Shown: positions 1 to 39,229, numbered from the stretch's first letter. The stretch is DNA of 64,000 bases from Chlorocebus sabaeus (GCF_047675955.1 NC_132912.1:77462382-77526381), one strand, 5' to 3'. The notes: a model not told the origin generated them from the letters alone. Numbers and translations are program-made.

Positions 1-753
<753 letters not shown>

Positions 754-1059
754 GGCCGGGTGTGGTGGTTCATGCCCATAATCCCAGCACTTTGAGAGGC
801 TGCAGCTGGCAGATTACTTGAGGTCAGGATTTCGAGACCAGGCTGGCCAACATGTTGAAACCCCGTCTCTACTAAAAATACAAAAATTAGCTGGGTGTAG
901 TTGTACATGCCTGTAATCCCAGCTACTTTGGAGTCTAAAGCAGAATAGCTGGAACCCAAGAGACGGAGGTTGCAGTGAGCCAAGATCACACCACTGCACT
1001 CTAGCATGGGTGACAGAGCCAGACCCCGCCTCCCAAAAAAAAAAAAAAAAAAAAAAAAA
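754..1059 (+). repeat. Alu, full length
   Basis: Both monomers are present with the middle A-rich linker, and the tail is about 25 uninterrupted A. Confidence 0.97.
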
Positions 1060-3481
1060 CATTGTATAGCCAACCTAATATATTTATTTTATCCCCTAAT
1101 TTGTTTGGGAGTGGGTAATACATATGTGGGGACTCATCTCCAAAATTTTTGAATAACTAGAATTTACTCCTGTTTTGCAGAGACAGATTACGTTGAACAA
1201 GAAAATATTAAGCAAATCATTTCATATAGAAAGGAAAATGGCCAGCCTATACAACCTTTTAGGAAAATGAATTCCATTTTAGTTTCTAAAAATCACTACA
1301 CTATGAAAAGTTCCACAAATACAAACCACAGGGCTTATATGAAAAATGGTATTAGGGCATAGTACTTTAAAACTTCACCAGTGACACATTTAAAAACAGT
1401 GGGTTTACACATAAACATTTAAGAAATATAAACACTACAAACAAATATGGCACTTTACCTTGAGGAAGACTCAGTGTGCTTATGGAAGTGGGCCTCAGAA
1501 GGGTTGCGGTTTGTGATTTGACTTCCTGTGAAAGTAAGGGCTATCTGGAATAGAGGGAAAAGAAGGTGGGTTATCTGGAAGGTGGGCTATCTGGAATCAG
1601 AGGGAAAGGAAATATGGATGGGTGTAGTTCAATGTCACTGTGAAAGTGTCTATTCGAGGTGTGTGTGTGTGCTTTATGTGTTTCCCTGCAGCTTGGTTCA
1701 AGAGGTGCAGTTTTCTGCGTTCATTTTCTTGCAGAATGAATTGCTCCCTAAGCAAGTAATATATTATATTGGAACAAATTTGCATGTTCAAAACCAACAG
1801 CTGAATTGACTTGTACACCAAGAGATTCTTCAAATCAAAGCTTTCTAAAACCAATGAAACCATAGGATTTCAGAAACCAATTCTAGAACATTAAGGATTT
1901 GGCATAGCTGTTGAATTGGTATCATGTGACTTGATCCATTATTTCTCACATGCCCTCCCAGAGGATAAATAAAAGTAGCAATTTAGCCCCTTTAGATTGA
2001 GTCCCATGACAGATTGTTGTAAATGTGTTCCAAATGTACAAGCTCCAGAAATTACTTAGTCCTGGAAAATTGCTGCTTATCCCTGGGCCACTGTAGTCTG
2101 CTTTCCTGTATGCAACCTGAGTTAGGAGTCCACCTAAGTATTCCAGTCATGTCTTTCCAACCTTTAGCAGGTGGCTGGATTTTTCAAGTCAGCTGAAAAA
2201 ATTTTGGTCAACTGAAAAATTCTCGTAGTCTGGTGTTTCTACTGTTTAAACTAAGTTAAGCTGAAGTTTTCTGTGATACCCTGTAAGCCAGAAGCCACTA
2301 CTGTGAACTACAGGGAGAGGGGTTTACTTAAAAGGTATACAGGGGTGACCACTAATTGATTTGAGCTCAAATTGTTTCTGATTCTTAAAAACCTCAGGGG
2401 TTTTATTTATTTTTTCCCCAAACTTATCAAGATAATGTGAGGACTAAGAAGTGTAAGGAATGGGGGGAAGGGAGGGTACCTGGAGGGGGACACCTGTAAT
2501 TCCCCCACCCAGAGGTGATCATGGTTATTGGCTTACTTCTGACAAATCTTTTCCATGTATGCCACTCTACAGAGCATAGATCATTATATAAAAATTGGCA
2601 TACCATTTTTTCTGTCAGCATATCAGTATGCCAAATACTTAAACTGAACATTTCTAATAGCTTCATAGTCCCACACAGATTTATCATCACAAAACCATGG
2701 GCAAGCAATGTAAGTCTGTATCCCTCCATTTTGAATTGTGAGCCTATTTATCATTGCCAGCCTTTCAATAAATGAGCCTGCCTTTCAAAAATCCAGCCAA
2801 TACCTCAAGTACTGTATTCAACCAACTTTAAAGACCAAGACAAGTGCCATTCTGGAATTTACCGCGATGCCCAAAGTGTGGATATTTCAAATAGATGAAC
2901 ATTACCTAAGAATGAAAACTGGTCTATGACCCTCTTGCCCCACTTAACATCTTGCTGCCTCCTTAGAGTTTTATTTAGTTTCAACACTGAAACCAAAGGA
3001 TTTTGTGGCAATGTTTAACTTTTTTTTCTTTTCCAATCACCAGCTTAATGGAATGTTTAATATCCTTCTGTTTCTTCTATTAACATCTGGCCTTCTTCCC
3101 TGAACAGCCATCTCCTCCTAAGAATAGGGAAATATCTGATATCAGGCCCTCCAAAAAGATCTATTAGTGGCAACGAAGACCCTGGGACTTAATAACACTC
3201 TGAATAGCAAGACTTTTCTTTAGGGAATTTCCTTGGAGGAAGCCTAGGGCTAATTGTTGTTTGGTTCTTCCAATCAACCAAATCAAGAGTCCCTTCCCGG
3301 AAACTACCTTTGGGCATCCCGTAGGAGGCTTTGGTCCCTGAGCCCTATCCCACTCCCTAATTAACCTGTCTCCTTTGTCTTCCTGTACATCCTGGAATCT
3401 GTGTTTGGCAATTTTAAAGACATTCTCATTTGTATTCTTGATTCTTTCACCCTTTATCCTTCCGTCATATCTGGACTACCC
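1060..3481. other. Largely unique sequence, no gene supported
   Basis: The stretch is mostly unique. A GTGTGTGTGT run sits near 1661. The part at about 2510-2720 looks faintly like an old L1M 3' end, but too diverged to call. Reading frames are short and lack conserved protein character. I see no splice-consistent exons. Confidence 0.45.
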
Positions 3482-3498
3482 CTCCCACTTTTTTCTTT
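3482..3498. repeat. Target-site duplication, left copy (RPS3A retrocopy)
   Basis: The 17-base direct repeat CCCTCCCACTTTTTTCT is identical to 4376-4392 on the other side of the RPS3A retrocopy. On the inserted strand it begins AGAAAAAA, compatible with cutting by L1 endonuclease at a TT/AAAA-like site. Confidence 0.92.
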
Positions 3499-4375
<877 letters not shown>

Positions 4376-4392
4376 CCCTCCCACTTTTTTCT
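4376..4392. repeat. Target-site duplication, right copy (RPS3A retrocopy)
   Basis: This is the identical partner of 3482-3498. It abuts the 5' end of the retrocopy directly. Confidence 0.92.
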
Positions 4393-4671
4393 AATGTAGT
4401 GCGCCCGCATTAGAGAAACAGGCTAAGACCGCAAAAACTAAACTCGCCTTCACCTGGATTCTTTTGGCCCTAACTTTGAGGGCTTATTCCAAATATTTTC
4501 CATTCCTCAAGTCCGGAACCTGATCTTGGCCCCTTCATCTTTAGGAAATAAAAAGCTAATCCACTTGAGCCTCCCTCAAATTTCATCTCATATTGTCCTA
4601 CTGTATGATTCTGACCAAGATTACTCACCTCCATTAATTCCATGCCTTTGTTCCTGCTGTTCTAGAAATAC
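4393..4671. other. Unique spacer
   Basis: No gene, repeat or RNA recognised between the RPS3A retrocopy and the next Alu. Confidence 0.5.
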
Positions 4672-4983
<312 letters not shown>

Positions 4984-5118
4984 TCATTTCCCCATTATTT
5001 GGTCCCAGATACTTTAATGGAGGTGAGAAGTATACCAGCTACTTTGTATTTTTAGTAGCATAAGGCAAGATGTTTATAAACCACTCTTACTATGAGACAT
5101 TTACCAGCATCCAACTAA

Positions 5119-5436
<318 letters not shown>

Positions 5437-6368
5437 TTTATTAACTCTTTGTGGCCCACCACACCTCCTTCCCAGGTCCTGAGCAAACATCAAGTTGATT
5501 CTTTTCTAAAGAAATTGGTGTTGGTTCAGGCCTGCTTTGGCTGCCAAATTCTCCAGATCAGCAAACCCTTCTCCCCAGCTAGACCAAGTCTTGCTAATGA
5601 TAGCTTTCAGCCTAACCTCCAGGCACTTCCAGGCCCACTGAGGGTCAACCTTCTTGAGATTAAACCCAGGCAGCAAAACCTGAAAGGTCATATCAGACAG
5701 GAAACTAGTATGTAAGACTACAGTCCCTGCCTGCACTAACCTGGCCCAGGCTTCTTAAAGACACTTTCTTTTTGAATTGGTTTTCTGTATCTATTCTAGA
5801 CAGGAAGTCAAGTAACACCTCAACAGATTCATTCTTCCTTGTCAGTCATTGGCACAGCCTAGCCTTGAGTCGACACCATAATACCCTTCCTGGCTAATGG
5901 ACCCAACAAGAACCAGAAGTTTCTTACTGTCCACCAGATGGCAGTGTTGGTTAGCAGTAGCTCTGAAAAGGACAAGATTGCACCTGGGATATAACAAATA
6001 ATCTGAGGGTTTTTAAACAGCCACGCCATCCACTCCCAGAGATCTTTGATTAGACTACACTGGGATTATGACACAATATAATGATATTAAAATTAAACAC
6101 TTTTGATCTTTACATAACCTATGATTTAGAATGAATCAATAAATAATAGCTACTATTAGTTTACACCCTGACGCTTCAAATAGGTTATAAACACCCTGTG
6201 GCAGACTGCCTCACACAAGTATTCATCTTAATCATTTTCAAATAAGATTCTAACCACAACTGCTCACAAATGAAGGGTTATCATTAAAAATAGACATGAA
6301 GCTTTTTTCTATTGAGTGTAAAAACAAACTCAAGTCTCACCAGATGGTCTCTGAATAAAGAAAAACTA
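5437..6368. other. Unique intergenic sequence
   Basis: I see no gene or clear repeat. The short open frames on both strands at about 5450-5735 overlap each other and have no recognisable protein character. Confidence 0.45.
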
Positions 6369-6679
6369 GGCCAGTCGTGGTAGCTCATGCCTGTAATCCC
6401 AGCACTTTTGGAGGTTGAGGCAGGAGGATCACTTCAGGCCAGGAGTTCAAGACCAGCCTGGGCAACATAGTGAAATTCCAACTCTACAAAACATTAAAAA
6501 ATTAGGTGTGGTGGCACACCTGTAGTCCTTGGTACTCAGGAGGCTGAGGTGGGAGGATCCCTTGAGCCCAGGAGATCAACGCTGCTGTGAACCATGATTG
6601 ACACACTGTACTTCAGCCTGGGCAACAGTGAGACCATCTCAAAAAATAAAATGATCTTTTAAAAAAAAAAAAAGAAAAA
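6369..6679 (+). repeat. Alu, old (AluJ-like)
   Basis: Both monomers are recognisable but diverged. The GAGCCCAGGAG form and the degraded tail suggest an old subfamily. Confidence 0.9.
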
Positions 6680-6732
6680 CCAACACTTTTTTTCTCTCAA
6701 CTCACTCTCCGTACCTCACTTCCAACACCAGG

Positions 6733-7432
6733 TGTGAGTTTTTTTTCCCACACATCAATTATCTGGTAGGTGATCCTACAAATTTAACTCAACTCTGGTT
6801 CTACCTACCTGGAGGTTAAGGGCTCGGTCCCACAAGACTACCCTGAATTTAGACCCAACCACAAGTCCCAGGTTTGACCTGTTTTTCTGACCAACCAGCT
6901 GTAAATCAGAGGTTCCCACAACACTCCCCACTGCTGCCTAACCCCTTTGGATTCAATCCTTTGCTTGAATGGCTTAGGGAAACATCTTATTTACATTTAA
7001 CTATTTATTATGAAAGTACTTATCAGAACAGCTAGATGGGAGACAGACATGCGGCAGGGGCATGGGGTTTCTGTGTCCTCTCAGAGCATACCAGCTCCAC
7101 ATGTTCAGTAACATGGACGCTCCAAGAATCATGTAGTTCAGGGATTTTTATGGAGGCTTAATCATATGGGCATAATCAATTGTAACTCAATCTGCAGCCT
7201 CTCTCCCCTTCCAAAGGGTGGGGTGGGGCTGAAAGTTTTAAGCTTCTAGTCATGGGCTGGTCTTTCTGGTGACCAATCCCTATCCAGGGGCCCATGGAGA
7301 GGCGTAACATTAGAACAAAACTTCCTACCAGCCAGGAAATTACAGGAGACTTGGGAGCTCTGTGCCAGGAACCAGAGACAAACAGCAAAATCTTTATTTC
7401 TTCTTATAAATCACAATATCATAGTCTCCAAT
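6733..7432 (-). repeat. Endogenous-retrovirus LTR, family not named
   Basis: Read on the minus strand, this matches a long terminal repeat I know as a common human interspersed repeat. It begins near TGATATTGTGATTTATAAG and ends in a tract of A between two CACA-like blocks. The same family recurs at 56278-57790. I recognise the pattern but do not trust my memory of its name. The short open frames inside are incidental. Confidence 0.75.
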
Positions 7433-8025
7433 GCCTCCTTGGGAAGCAGAAAGTAGCAGAGGTACAGTGGTATATTGTGTACATGAAGATCAGGTCCCTT
7501 GGCACAGGACAACTAGACAACCCAGTCCCAGTGTGGCCCAGTAAACGCAGTACAGTCTAAATGTAGGCCTTACCTTCCTCTGGGCTCTGCTCCCAGTCTG
7601 GTACATCACTTCATGTAACTCACAAGCTTCTGGACCTCAGGTGGTTTATATATAAAATAACATTGCTTAAAGACCCTAAAAATTGTAACATCCAAAACAT
7701 ATTAAAACAAAAAGGTACCCACAGACTTATAAAAGCAGAAAGATAATGTACTTACCATTTTGAATTGGCTTATCTATAGACAAAACATTTTCATTATTCC
7801 AATAACCTTGATAAAACACCTGGGATAGACATGGTTTTGAAGGAACTGATGATGTTGAAAACGTAATTCCTCCTATCCCCCTTTCTCTTAAATATGGTTC
7901 CTAGGTAGTATGCATTACCTGTGGTTAAGCTAAAACTGTTCCTACACACTATTTATGAAAGAAATGTTTCTTTTGTTGTTAGTCTGTGAAAAGCTGACAA
8001 TGAGAACTCGGAGGTAGGCTTTCTG
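7433..8025. other. Unique intergenic sequence
   Basis: Nothing recognisable beyond flanking repeats. Confidence 0.4.
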
Positions 8026-8314
<289 letters not shown>

Positions 8315-8895
8315 CTTTCTGGACTTTTTAATGCCCAGTTATCTGGATTCAACAGCAAGAGGCCACCACTGAATAGTGAAGGACAAGAGGCCGCTAAACT
8401 TCCTACACATGCAAAATGCATTATTTAGAGGAAGTAAGCTATTCTCACATCCCTTTCAGTGCCTTATGCTAGACAAAGACACAACACCACCTAACAACCC
8501 CAACCAGGAGAGGGGCAATGAGTGTAGAGGGTAGGTCTTAAAAACGAATGAAACAAGCGGGGTTTTGGGGTTTGATTCAGTATCTACTCTATAGAAGACA
8601 TGGTGCTAGGATGCTGCAGAAGTACCACATACTCCTGGTCAAAAGGCACATAAATTCTAGTAACAGATTCTAACACAAAACTTCAGAACCAGATTAAACG
8701 AGCGTATTAAATACTGTAAGTTTCAAAGACAACAGAAAAGTAAAATTAGTCCAAATAAATATGTTAGTGGAAATGCAAAGAAATGGGCCCTAGAAAATAT
8801 ATATCAAATTGGTAAAAGTAATGGCAGGGAAGGGCCCTGGAAGGAGGTGGTAGTGGTAGAAAAGGGGGGTAAGTTAGAAAACTGTTCATGTCACA
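8315..8895. other. Unique intergenic sequence
   Basis: No gene or repeat recognised. Confidence 0.4.
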
Positions 8896-9189
<294 letters not shown>

Positions 9190-9247
9190 GTGTTTGTGTT
9201 AAATGTAACAGAGCTCATCTTTTAGAGAGAAATGGCTAGGCTAATAG

Positions 9248-9529
9248 AGTCATGTGCCATATAACATTTCGGTCAATGATGGGCCACATGACAGATTATA
9301 AGACCATACCTTTATGTTTAGATACACAAATACCATTGTGTTACAACTGCCTAGTCAGTATAGTCCCATGCTGTACAGGTTTGTAGCCCAGGAGCAAGAC
9401 TATACAGCCTAGGTGTGGAGTAGGCTCTGCCGCCTAGGTTTGTGTAAGTCCACTTTAGGATGCTCACATGAAAACATCACCTAACAACATTTTCCTCAGA
9501 ACACATCCTTGTTAAGCAACACATGACTT
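9248..9529. mobile_element. Internally deleted DNA transposon remnant
   Basis: The ends form imperfect inverted repeats that share the outer block AGTCATGTG and then diverge (left end near 9249, right end near 9520-9529). The inner sequence matches a non-coding DNA transposon repeat I recognise from human introns, with the central part missing. I do not assert its family. No transposase frame remains. Confidence 0.65.
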
Positions 9530-9686
9530 ATTTTTGGCATAAGCTTTTAATGTCAAGTTTTATGAGCAAGGTTAGGCAAGTAAAATGTTCTGAGTCTAGG
9601 ATATTAAAACACTGAGATGTTTAGCAGAACAGAAATTATAGTCAGTCAAACAGAAAAAATAGTAATAAAAAAACACTGAGATAAAC

Positions 9687-9975
<289 letters not shown>

Positions 9976-10060
9976 AAATTAACGTAACTTTTAAGAGAGT
10001 ATAGAGCTCAAAATAATTTAACAAGCTAGTTTATTTTTTGTTTCATCTGCAGCAAGATGA

Positions 10061-10919
<859 letters not shown>

Positions 10920-11735
10920 AAGGTATAAAACACAATTACTTTATTGATTTCTTACAATCAAATACTGCCAACTAGCATTACTTCCACTCTTGCATCATTA
11001 AAAACAAAGGGTATTTCCTCCTTGGTATTTTCAAATGATGCACTATACAATAAACAAAGTTAGAACTTAAAATGCACCCTGATTAATTATGTAAACTGGT
11101 AATTTGTTTTAAAAAAGCATAATAATTTGGTTCCTTTCTTCATAAAATGGAAATTTAAATATTTCTTTTGATAGTCTTGAGGTTATTATGAGTAGTGCAA
11201 AGTGTGGCACATATAGTTTCATCTAGAAGGGTGTGTATCTTACACACCTTATTTAAACAAACAAAATGTGCATTAACAAAATGCATACAGTCAATGCATG
11301 ATAGAAAGCATGTTTCAAATATAAGGCAGCCCCTCCGGCCACCATATTATTTAGGTTTTGCATTATCATTTATGGCATTATAGATTAATTACACATAACT
11401 TTTATACATTTTAACCCTGAAGATAAGAAAAATAACTGTTGCTTGAAAGAAATTATTCCAGGTAGCCATTTGGTTTGTATCAGGAGAAACCGAACCTCCA
11501 TGAGTTTAGTGTCTGCCAAGTCGGAATCATTAGCTCAAGTGAGTGAATGAGATATGCGGCGCATTTCACAGTGACTGTTTCCCAAGTCCTGGCAATGCCT
11601 CTGCTCCCACAGTCCACCAGATGAAGCATTTCCGGGATGACCCTTCTATGTGGTTTTCCCTTTTCATTTTTTTTTTTTTGCTGGATTAATGATTACTGTA
11701 TTATTTCCTCTTCCCCTTTTCTGTGGCCTTCCATT
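10920..11735 (-). other. NRBF2: NRBF2 3' untranslated region
   Basis: This follows the stop codon of exon 4 directly. A canonical AATAAA lies at 10945-10940 on the minus strand, so cleavage is expected about 15-20 bases further on, near 10920. The UTR is about 815 bases long, free of Alus and AT-rich. The exact cleavage site is inferred. Confidence 0.75.
10940..10945 (-). terminator. NRBF2: Polyadenylation signal AATAAA of NRBF2
   Basis: It appears as TTTATT on the plus strand. It is the first canonical hexamer I find downstream of the NRBF2 stop codon at a plausible distance. Confidence 0.7.
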
Positions 11736-32638
<20,903 letters not shown>

Positions 32639-32668
<30 letters not shown>

Positions 32669-32723
32669 AGACCCCGGGGTAAGCGGCGGCCTTAGGAAGG
32701 GGAGTAGTGGCGCCGGGGAACAT
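32639..32723 (-). promoter_or_regulatory. Upstream ORF overlapping the NRBF2 start (first exon part)
   Basis: An ATG at 32723-32721 lies 55 bases before the NRBF2 ATG in another frame. It reads MFPGATTPLPKAAAYPGVYG and on, passes over the NRBF2 start, crosses the exon 1-2 and 2-3 junctions and stops at TGA 13822-13820 in exon 3, for 60 codons. Its context is weak (T at -3, T at +4), so leaky scanning is expected. It acts only if transcription starts upstream of 32723. Confidence 0.7.
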
Positions 32724-32891
32724 GGAGGGGACTGCTGGGGAGCGCGACGCAGCCGCAGAGACTGCGGCCCCTCTCTGCGCCCCAAGAGCCAGCGGTAGGC
32801 GCTGAGTGAGCAACAACCTCACCACTTCCTCCTCCGGCGCCGCGCCGCGGGCCCGCCCCCTGCGCCACCGCCGCGGCCACGTACGGCGCCA

Positions 32892-32899
32892 TGACGTCA
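32892..32899. promoter_or_regulatory. CRE palindrome TGACGTCA, proximal
   Basis: A perfect CREB/ATF site about 225 bases upstream of the NRBF2 ATG, inside the CpG island. Confidence 0.75.
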
Positions 32900-33046
32900 C
32901 ACGCGCAAAAGGCTGGTTCAAGGTGGGAGTGAGGACAGGCAGTGGGTGGGGCCCAGGGAAGGTGGGGCACCAGCTGGCGTACGCTTGCGAGCAGTCAGTC
33001 TTTCCTCTCAGGAGAAGCGTTAGTTCATATCTTAAAAAGTCTACTC

Positions 33047-33058
33047 TGACGTCACGTG
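33047..33058. promoter_or_regulatory. CRE overlapping a CACGTG E-box (CLEAR-like)
   Basis: A second perfect TGACGTCA (33047-33054) shares bases with CACGTG (33053-33058). The decamer GTCACGTGAG matches the TFEB CLEAR consensus GTCACGTGAC at 9 of 10 positions. It lies about 380 bases upstream of the NRBF2 ATG. Function is inferred. Confidence 0.6.
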
Positions 33059-33059
33059 A

Positions 33060-33529
33060 GGGGGTATAGCCTTGTTGTTGAAGAATTGAAATGGCTGTCT
33101 TCTGCAATTGGCTTCTCACTTTTCCTTTTAGACTGACTTTTCCTTAAATCTGCTCATCGTTACACCCTTACTTGTACTCCCATCCACACCTTTATCCTTG
33201 TACAGGATTCATTTTTACAAAAGGCTGATTTGAGCAATTCTAGACCATGCACTGGACTAACCCCCCTAGAGGTCAGCAAGCTTGAATGATTTAGGGCTCT
33301 GCCCTCAAGTTGCTCACAAACTGATAGGGAAAATGATTTTGGTCTAGCCAAATACAACACTTGATTCATTTAACAAGTATGTGCCAAACCAAAGCTAAGT
33401 CCTTCTGTCATGGAATTCACTGACAAACGGTTGTGATTTATGCTGGAAAGGGAACACATAGGGAGCTGTGATACAGTAACCAAGATGGAGTTGGGTGGTA
33501 AAGGAAAGCCTCTGGGGAGGGCGTGTGAT
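33060..33529. other. Unique sequence upstream of NRBF2
   Basis: No repeat or gene is recognised. A divergent promoter transcript could start here but nothing in the sequence shows one. Confidence 0.4.
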
Positions 33530-34094
<565 letters not shown>

Positions 34095-34678
34095 AAGGGT
34101 GTAATCTTTAAGATGAAACCTTAAAATGCCAGTTAAACAAAGACACTTCTCGACAAAGGAAATGTCTTATGCCTCAACTTTAAAGGCGGGGAGGTGGGGT
34201 TGGGGGAGCTACAGCATTGTTAGGATGTCAGAGAGAGGCAAAAGAAGATACCAGAGAGATAGGAAACTTCCAAAATATAGGTGGCCTTGTAGTGCACAAT
34301 GAAACATTTGAATTTTACTCAAAGTGCATTGGGAAATAAGTAAAGGATATTAAGCTAGAGAATAATCTGCTTTAATTTACAGTTTTGAAAAAATTAATGT
34401 CCCTGTAATGTGAAGAATAGATTGTGGAAGGTCTAAGGGAAAAGAACCAAGACAAGCTAGTTGATTGACTAATTATGGGAGCTTAGACTGGAATGGAGGT
34501 AGGGAAGATTCGGTCATGCCTCCACTCTTTACATAGTTATTGTGTTTCTACCATGTATCAGAAATTTTGGAAGAGAAGTAGATATATTCAAGATATATTT
34601 TTGGGCATCAAGTTGAGCAGAGTTGGTGAGGGACTGGAAGTAAAGCATACAGAAAATGGAAGAATCAAATCTTGTATT
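34095..34678. other. Unique intergenic sequence
   Basis: No gene or repeat recognised. Confidence 0.4.
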
Positions 34679-34691
34679 TAAACAATCAAGT

Positions 34692-35007
34692 GGCCTGGTG
34701 CACTGGCTCACACATGTAATCCCAGCACTTTGGGAGGTCGAGGACAGCAGATCACTTGAGGCCAGGACTTCAAGACCACCCTGGCCAACATGGTGAAACT
34801 TCGTTTCTACTAAAAACACTAAAACTTAGCCGAGTGTGGTGGTGCATGCCTGTAATTCCAGCTACTGGGGAGGCTGAGGCAGGAGAATTGCTTGAACCCA
34901 GAAGGCAGAGGTTGCAGTGAACTGAAATCAATCACACCGCTGCATTCCAGCCTGGGCGACACAGAGAGACTCTGTCTCCAACAATAAAAAAATTAAATTA
35001 AAAAAGT
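34692..35007 (+). repeat. Alu, full length
   Basis: Flanked by AAACAATCAAGTG and AAACAACCAAGTG. Confidence 0.94.
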
Positions 35008-35030
35008 AAACAACCAAGTGGACAAGATAG

Positions 35031-35582
35031 TGAGAGATAGGACTAGCTGGATTTCCTAGGCCAACTAAGAATTCCTAAGCCTAGCTGGGGAAGGTGACTG
35101 TACCCACCTTTAAACACAGGGCTTGTAACTCAGCTCACACCTGATCAATCAGGTAGTAAAGAGGGCTCACTAAAATACAAATTAGGCTAAAGCAGGAGAT
35201 AAAGAAATAGTCAAATCATATATCGCCTGAGAGCACAGGGGGAGGGACAATGATCGGGATATAAACCCAGGCATTTGAGCAGGGAGTGGCAACCCCCTTT
35301 GGGTCCCCTCCCATTGTATGAGAGCTCTGTTTTCACTCTATGAAATCTTGCAACTGCACATTCTTCTGGTCCATGTTTGTTACAGCTTGAGCTGAGCTTT
35401 CGCTAGCTGTCCATCACTGCTGTTTGCTGCCGTGGCAGACCTGCCGCTGACTTCCACCCCTCTAGATCCAGCAGGGTGTTCACAGTGCTGCTGATCCAGT
35501 GAGGTGCCCACTGCTGCTCGTGATTGGGCTAGAGGCTCACCATTGTTCCTGCGTGGCTAAGGGCCCAGGATTCGTCCTAACC
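35031..35582 (+). repeat. HERV-W type LTR (LTR17), 3' truncated
   Basis: It begins TGAGAGATAGGACTAGCTGG and runs through the block GAGAGCACAGGGGGAGGGAC, GATCGGGATATAAACCCAGG and the TCACTCTATGAAATCTTGCA region, all in the LTR17 order I know. It breaks off after the GGCTAAGGGCCCAGG block, so the final part of R/U5 is missing. No retroviral internal sequence follows. The polyadenylation hexamer reads ATGAAA rather than ATTAAA. Confidence 0.88.
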
Positions 35583-36124
35583 AAGAGGGAGTCTGATCAG
35601 TTGGTTGGGGGCCTCAGGATTTTATTTTTCTCACCTCTTTTTTCATCACACCTCAGGTCTGTTAACTGTGTCTGAGAGGTAGGTGGTGATGTCAATGCTT
35701 ACAGTGGGATATGGCCAAACTGCAGGTCTAGGATAACATTTGGCTTATGCTACTGCTCAGAGTCTGGTTTTAGGTCTCCACTGAAAGAATCAGAAGATGT
35801 AGTCGGTGAATTCTGGACATACAGGTCTCCCATAAACTGTCATTCACTCTCCCCGAGTTTCCTTGGTGGTAGTAGGTTAGTACTAACCCTACCTCCACCA
35901 GACCTGAGGCCCAGCTCAAAATGGCACTGCCTCCATGGTCTTCTGTGGCCCAACATCTAAAAGAAACCTCCGCCCCCTTGGCACTACCTTTACTTCCCTT
36001 CAACATTACTTTTTGCCTTATTTATAATTTCATACCTCAAATGGGTACTCAGCATTACCCACAAAATAAATGGTTTCTCTCTTAGGTTGACTTTCCCACT
36101 CTGAGGCTTTCTTTTGTTAAGTTT
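35583..36124. other. Sequence between two LTRs, not recognised
   Basis: It may contain old repeat material but I cannot assign it. No coding frame of note. Confidence 0.35.
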
Positions 36125-36522
36125 AGTGTAAAGCTGCCTCTTACATACTTTAAGTTTGGCCTAAGGTTTCTCCGTAGTGAACTGTAACCTCACTGGATGT
36201 GTAAACAAACTGTAACCCACTCTTGTAACAAGGAGCTGAGTCTCAGCCAATCACCGCAGCCATACTTCAACCATTCACAGGTGGCCAACCGTACGAACTG
36301 TGTTCAAGGTAAACACCCAAACTTTAACCAATCCACCTGTTTCTGCACCTCCTTCCTATTTTCTGTACATCACTTTCCTTTTTCTGTCCATAAATTTTCT
36401 CCCACCACACAGCAGTAGTACAGTCTCTCTGAATTTATTCTGGATCAGGGAGTCTGCCTGATTCAAGAATCATTCTTTGCTCAATTAAATTGTTTTAATT
36501 TGTCTTAAGTTTTCCTTTTAAC
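36125..36522 (+). repeat. LTR8-like retroviral LTR (name tentative)
   Basis: It contains GTAGTGAACTGTAACCTCAC, a CCAATC-rich central part, TTCTTTGCTCAATTAAATTG and ends CCTTTTAACA, which is the typical end of this LTR family. A related end occurs at 39040-39229. Confidence 0.7.
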
Positions 36523-36600
36523 ATTTCTAGATAAACTCTATCCCCTCTGTTCTCAGTTAATAATTTTACTTCATACTTAATTTTTTTTCTTTTTTTCTCT

Positions 36601-36704
36601 CTTCTTTTTGTTTTAATTATACTTGAAGTTCTAGGGTACATATGCACGACGTGTAGGTTTGATACATAGGTATACATGTGCCATGTTGGTTTGTTGCACC
36701 CACT
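36601..36704 (-). mobile_element. L1PA-type LINE-1, 3' end only
   Basis: Reverse-oriented primate L1 3' UTR: TATACTTGAAGTTCTAGGGT, then GTATACATGTGCCATGTTGG. About 100 bases remain. Confidence 0.88.
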
Positions 36705-36723
36705 TCATTTTTTTTTTAAATCA

Positions 36724-37160
<437 letters not shown>

Positions 37161-37170
37161 CAGTAATTGG

Positions 37171-37888
<718 letters not shown>

Positions 37889-37933
37889 AAAATTAAATGT
37901 TCTCCCTATTAAAATTAACGTCTTTACCTCGAC

Positions 37934-38142
37934 CAAGCTTGTCTAACCCACAGCCCACAGGCCACATGTGGCCCAGGGCAGCTTTGAATGCGGCCCAATA
38001 CAAATTTGTAAACTTTCTTAAAACATTATGAGGTATGTATAATTTTTTTGTTTTTTGCTCATCAGCTATCATTACTGCATTTTATGTGTGGTCCAAGACC
38101 TTTCCATGTGGCCCAGGGAAGTCAAAAGATTGGACATCCCTG
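37934..38142. mobile_element. Short non-autonomous DNA transposon (hAT-like)
   Basis: The ends CAAGCTTGTCTAACCCACAG and the complementary GGACATCCCTG match a MER-type DNA transposon known to me from human sequence. The flanking octamers ACCTCGAC and ACTCAGAC agree only partly. Confidence 0.6.
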
Positions 38143-38321
38143 ACTCAGACCTTTCCTGAGTTTCAGTCTTGCATATCTACCTGCCTAACTCACATATCCA
38201 CTTGGATATGTGAAAATAATTAATAGGGAGGCTATTAGGATGAGGTGGCTCCAGAGTCTTGGGTCTTGGACTCCTACTTAAGCAAACTAAAACCTAATTC
38301 AATGTAAACAGTAAGACAAAA
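38143..38321. other. Unassigned, possibly the 5' part of the LTR ending at 39229
   Basis: The sequence leads into the Alu-split LTR without a visible boundary. Confidence 0.3.
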
Positions 38322-38626
38322 TTACTGGGCGCTGTGGCTCACGCCTGTAAAATCCCAGCACTTTGGGAGGCTGAGGAAGGTGGATCACCTAAGGTCAGGA
38401 GTTCAAGACCAGATTGGCCAACATGGCGAAACCCCGTCTCTACTAAAAATACAAAAATTAGCCAGACGTGGTGGTGGGTGCCTGTAATCCCAGCTACTGG
38501 GGAAGCTGAGGCAGGAGATTGCTTAAACCCAGGAGGCGGAAGTTGCAGTGGGCCGATATCACACCGTTGCACTCCAGCCTGTGCAACAAGAGCAAAACTC
38601 CATCAAAAAAAAAAAAAAAAAAAAAT
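38322..38626 (+). repeat. Alu within an LTR8-like LTR
   Basis: Full Alu with a 21-A tail, flanked by AAGACAAAA repeats. Confidence 0.93.

Positions 38627-39229
<603 letters not shown>

Noticed and set aside
9248..9529. MIR or tRNA-derived element
   Set aside because: The ends are inverted repeats, and no A/B box promoter or MIR core is present.
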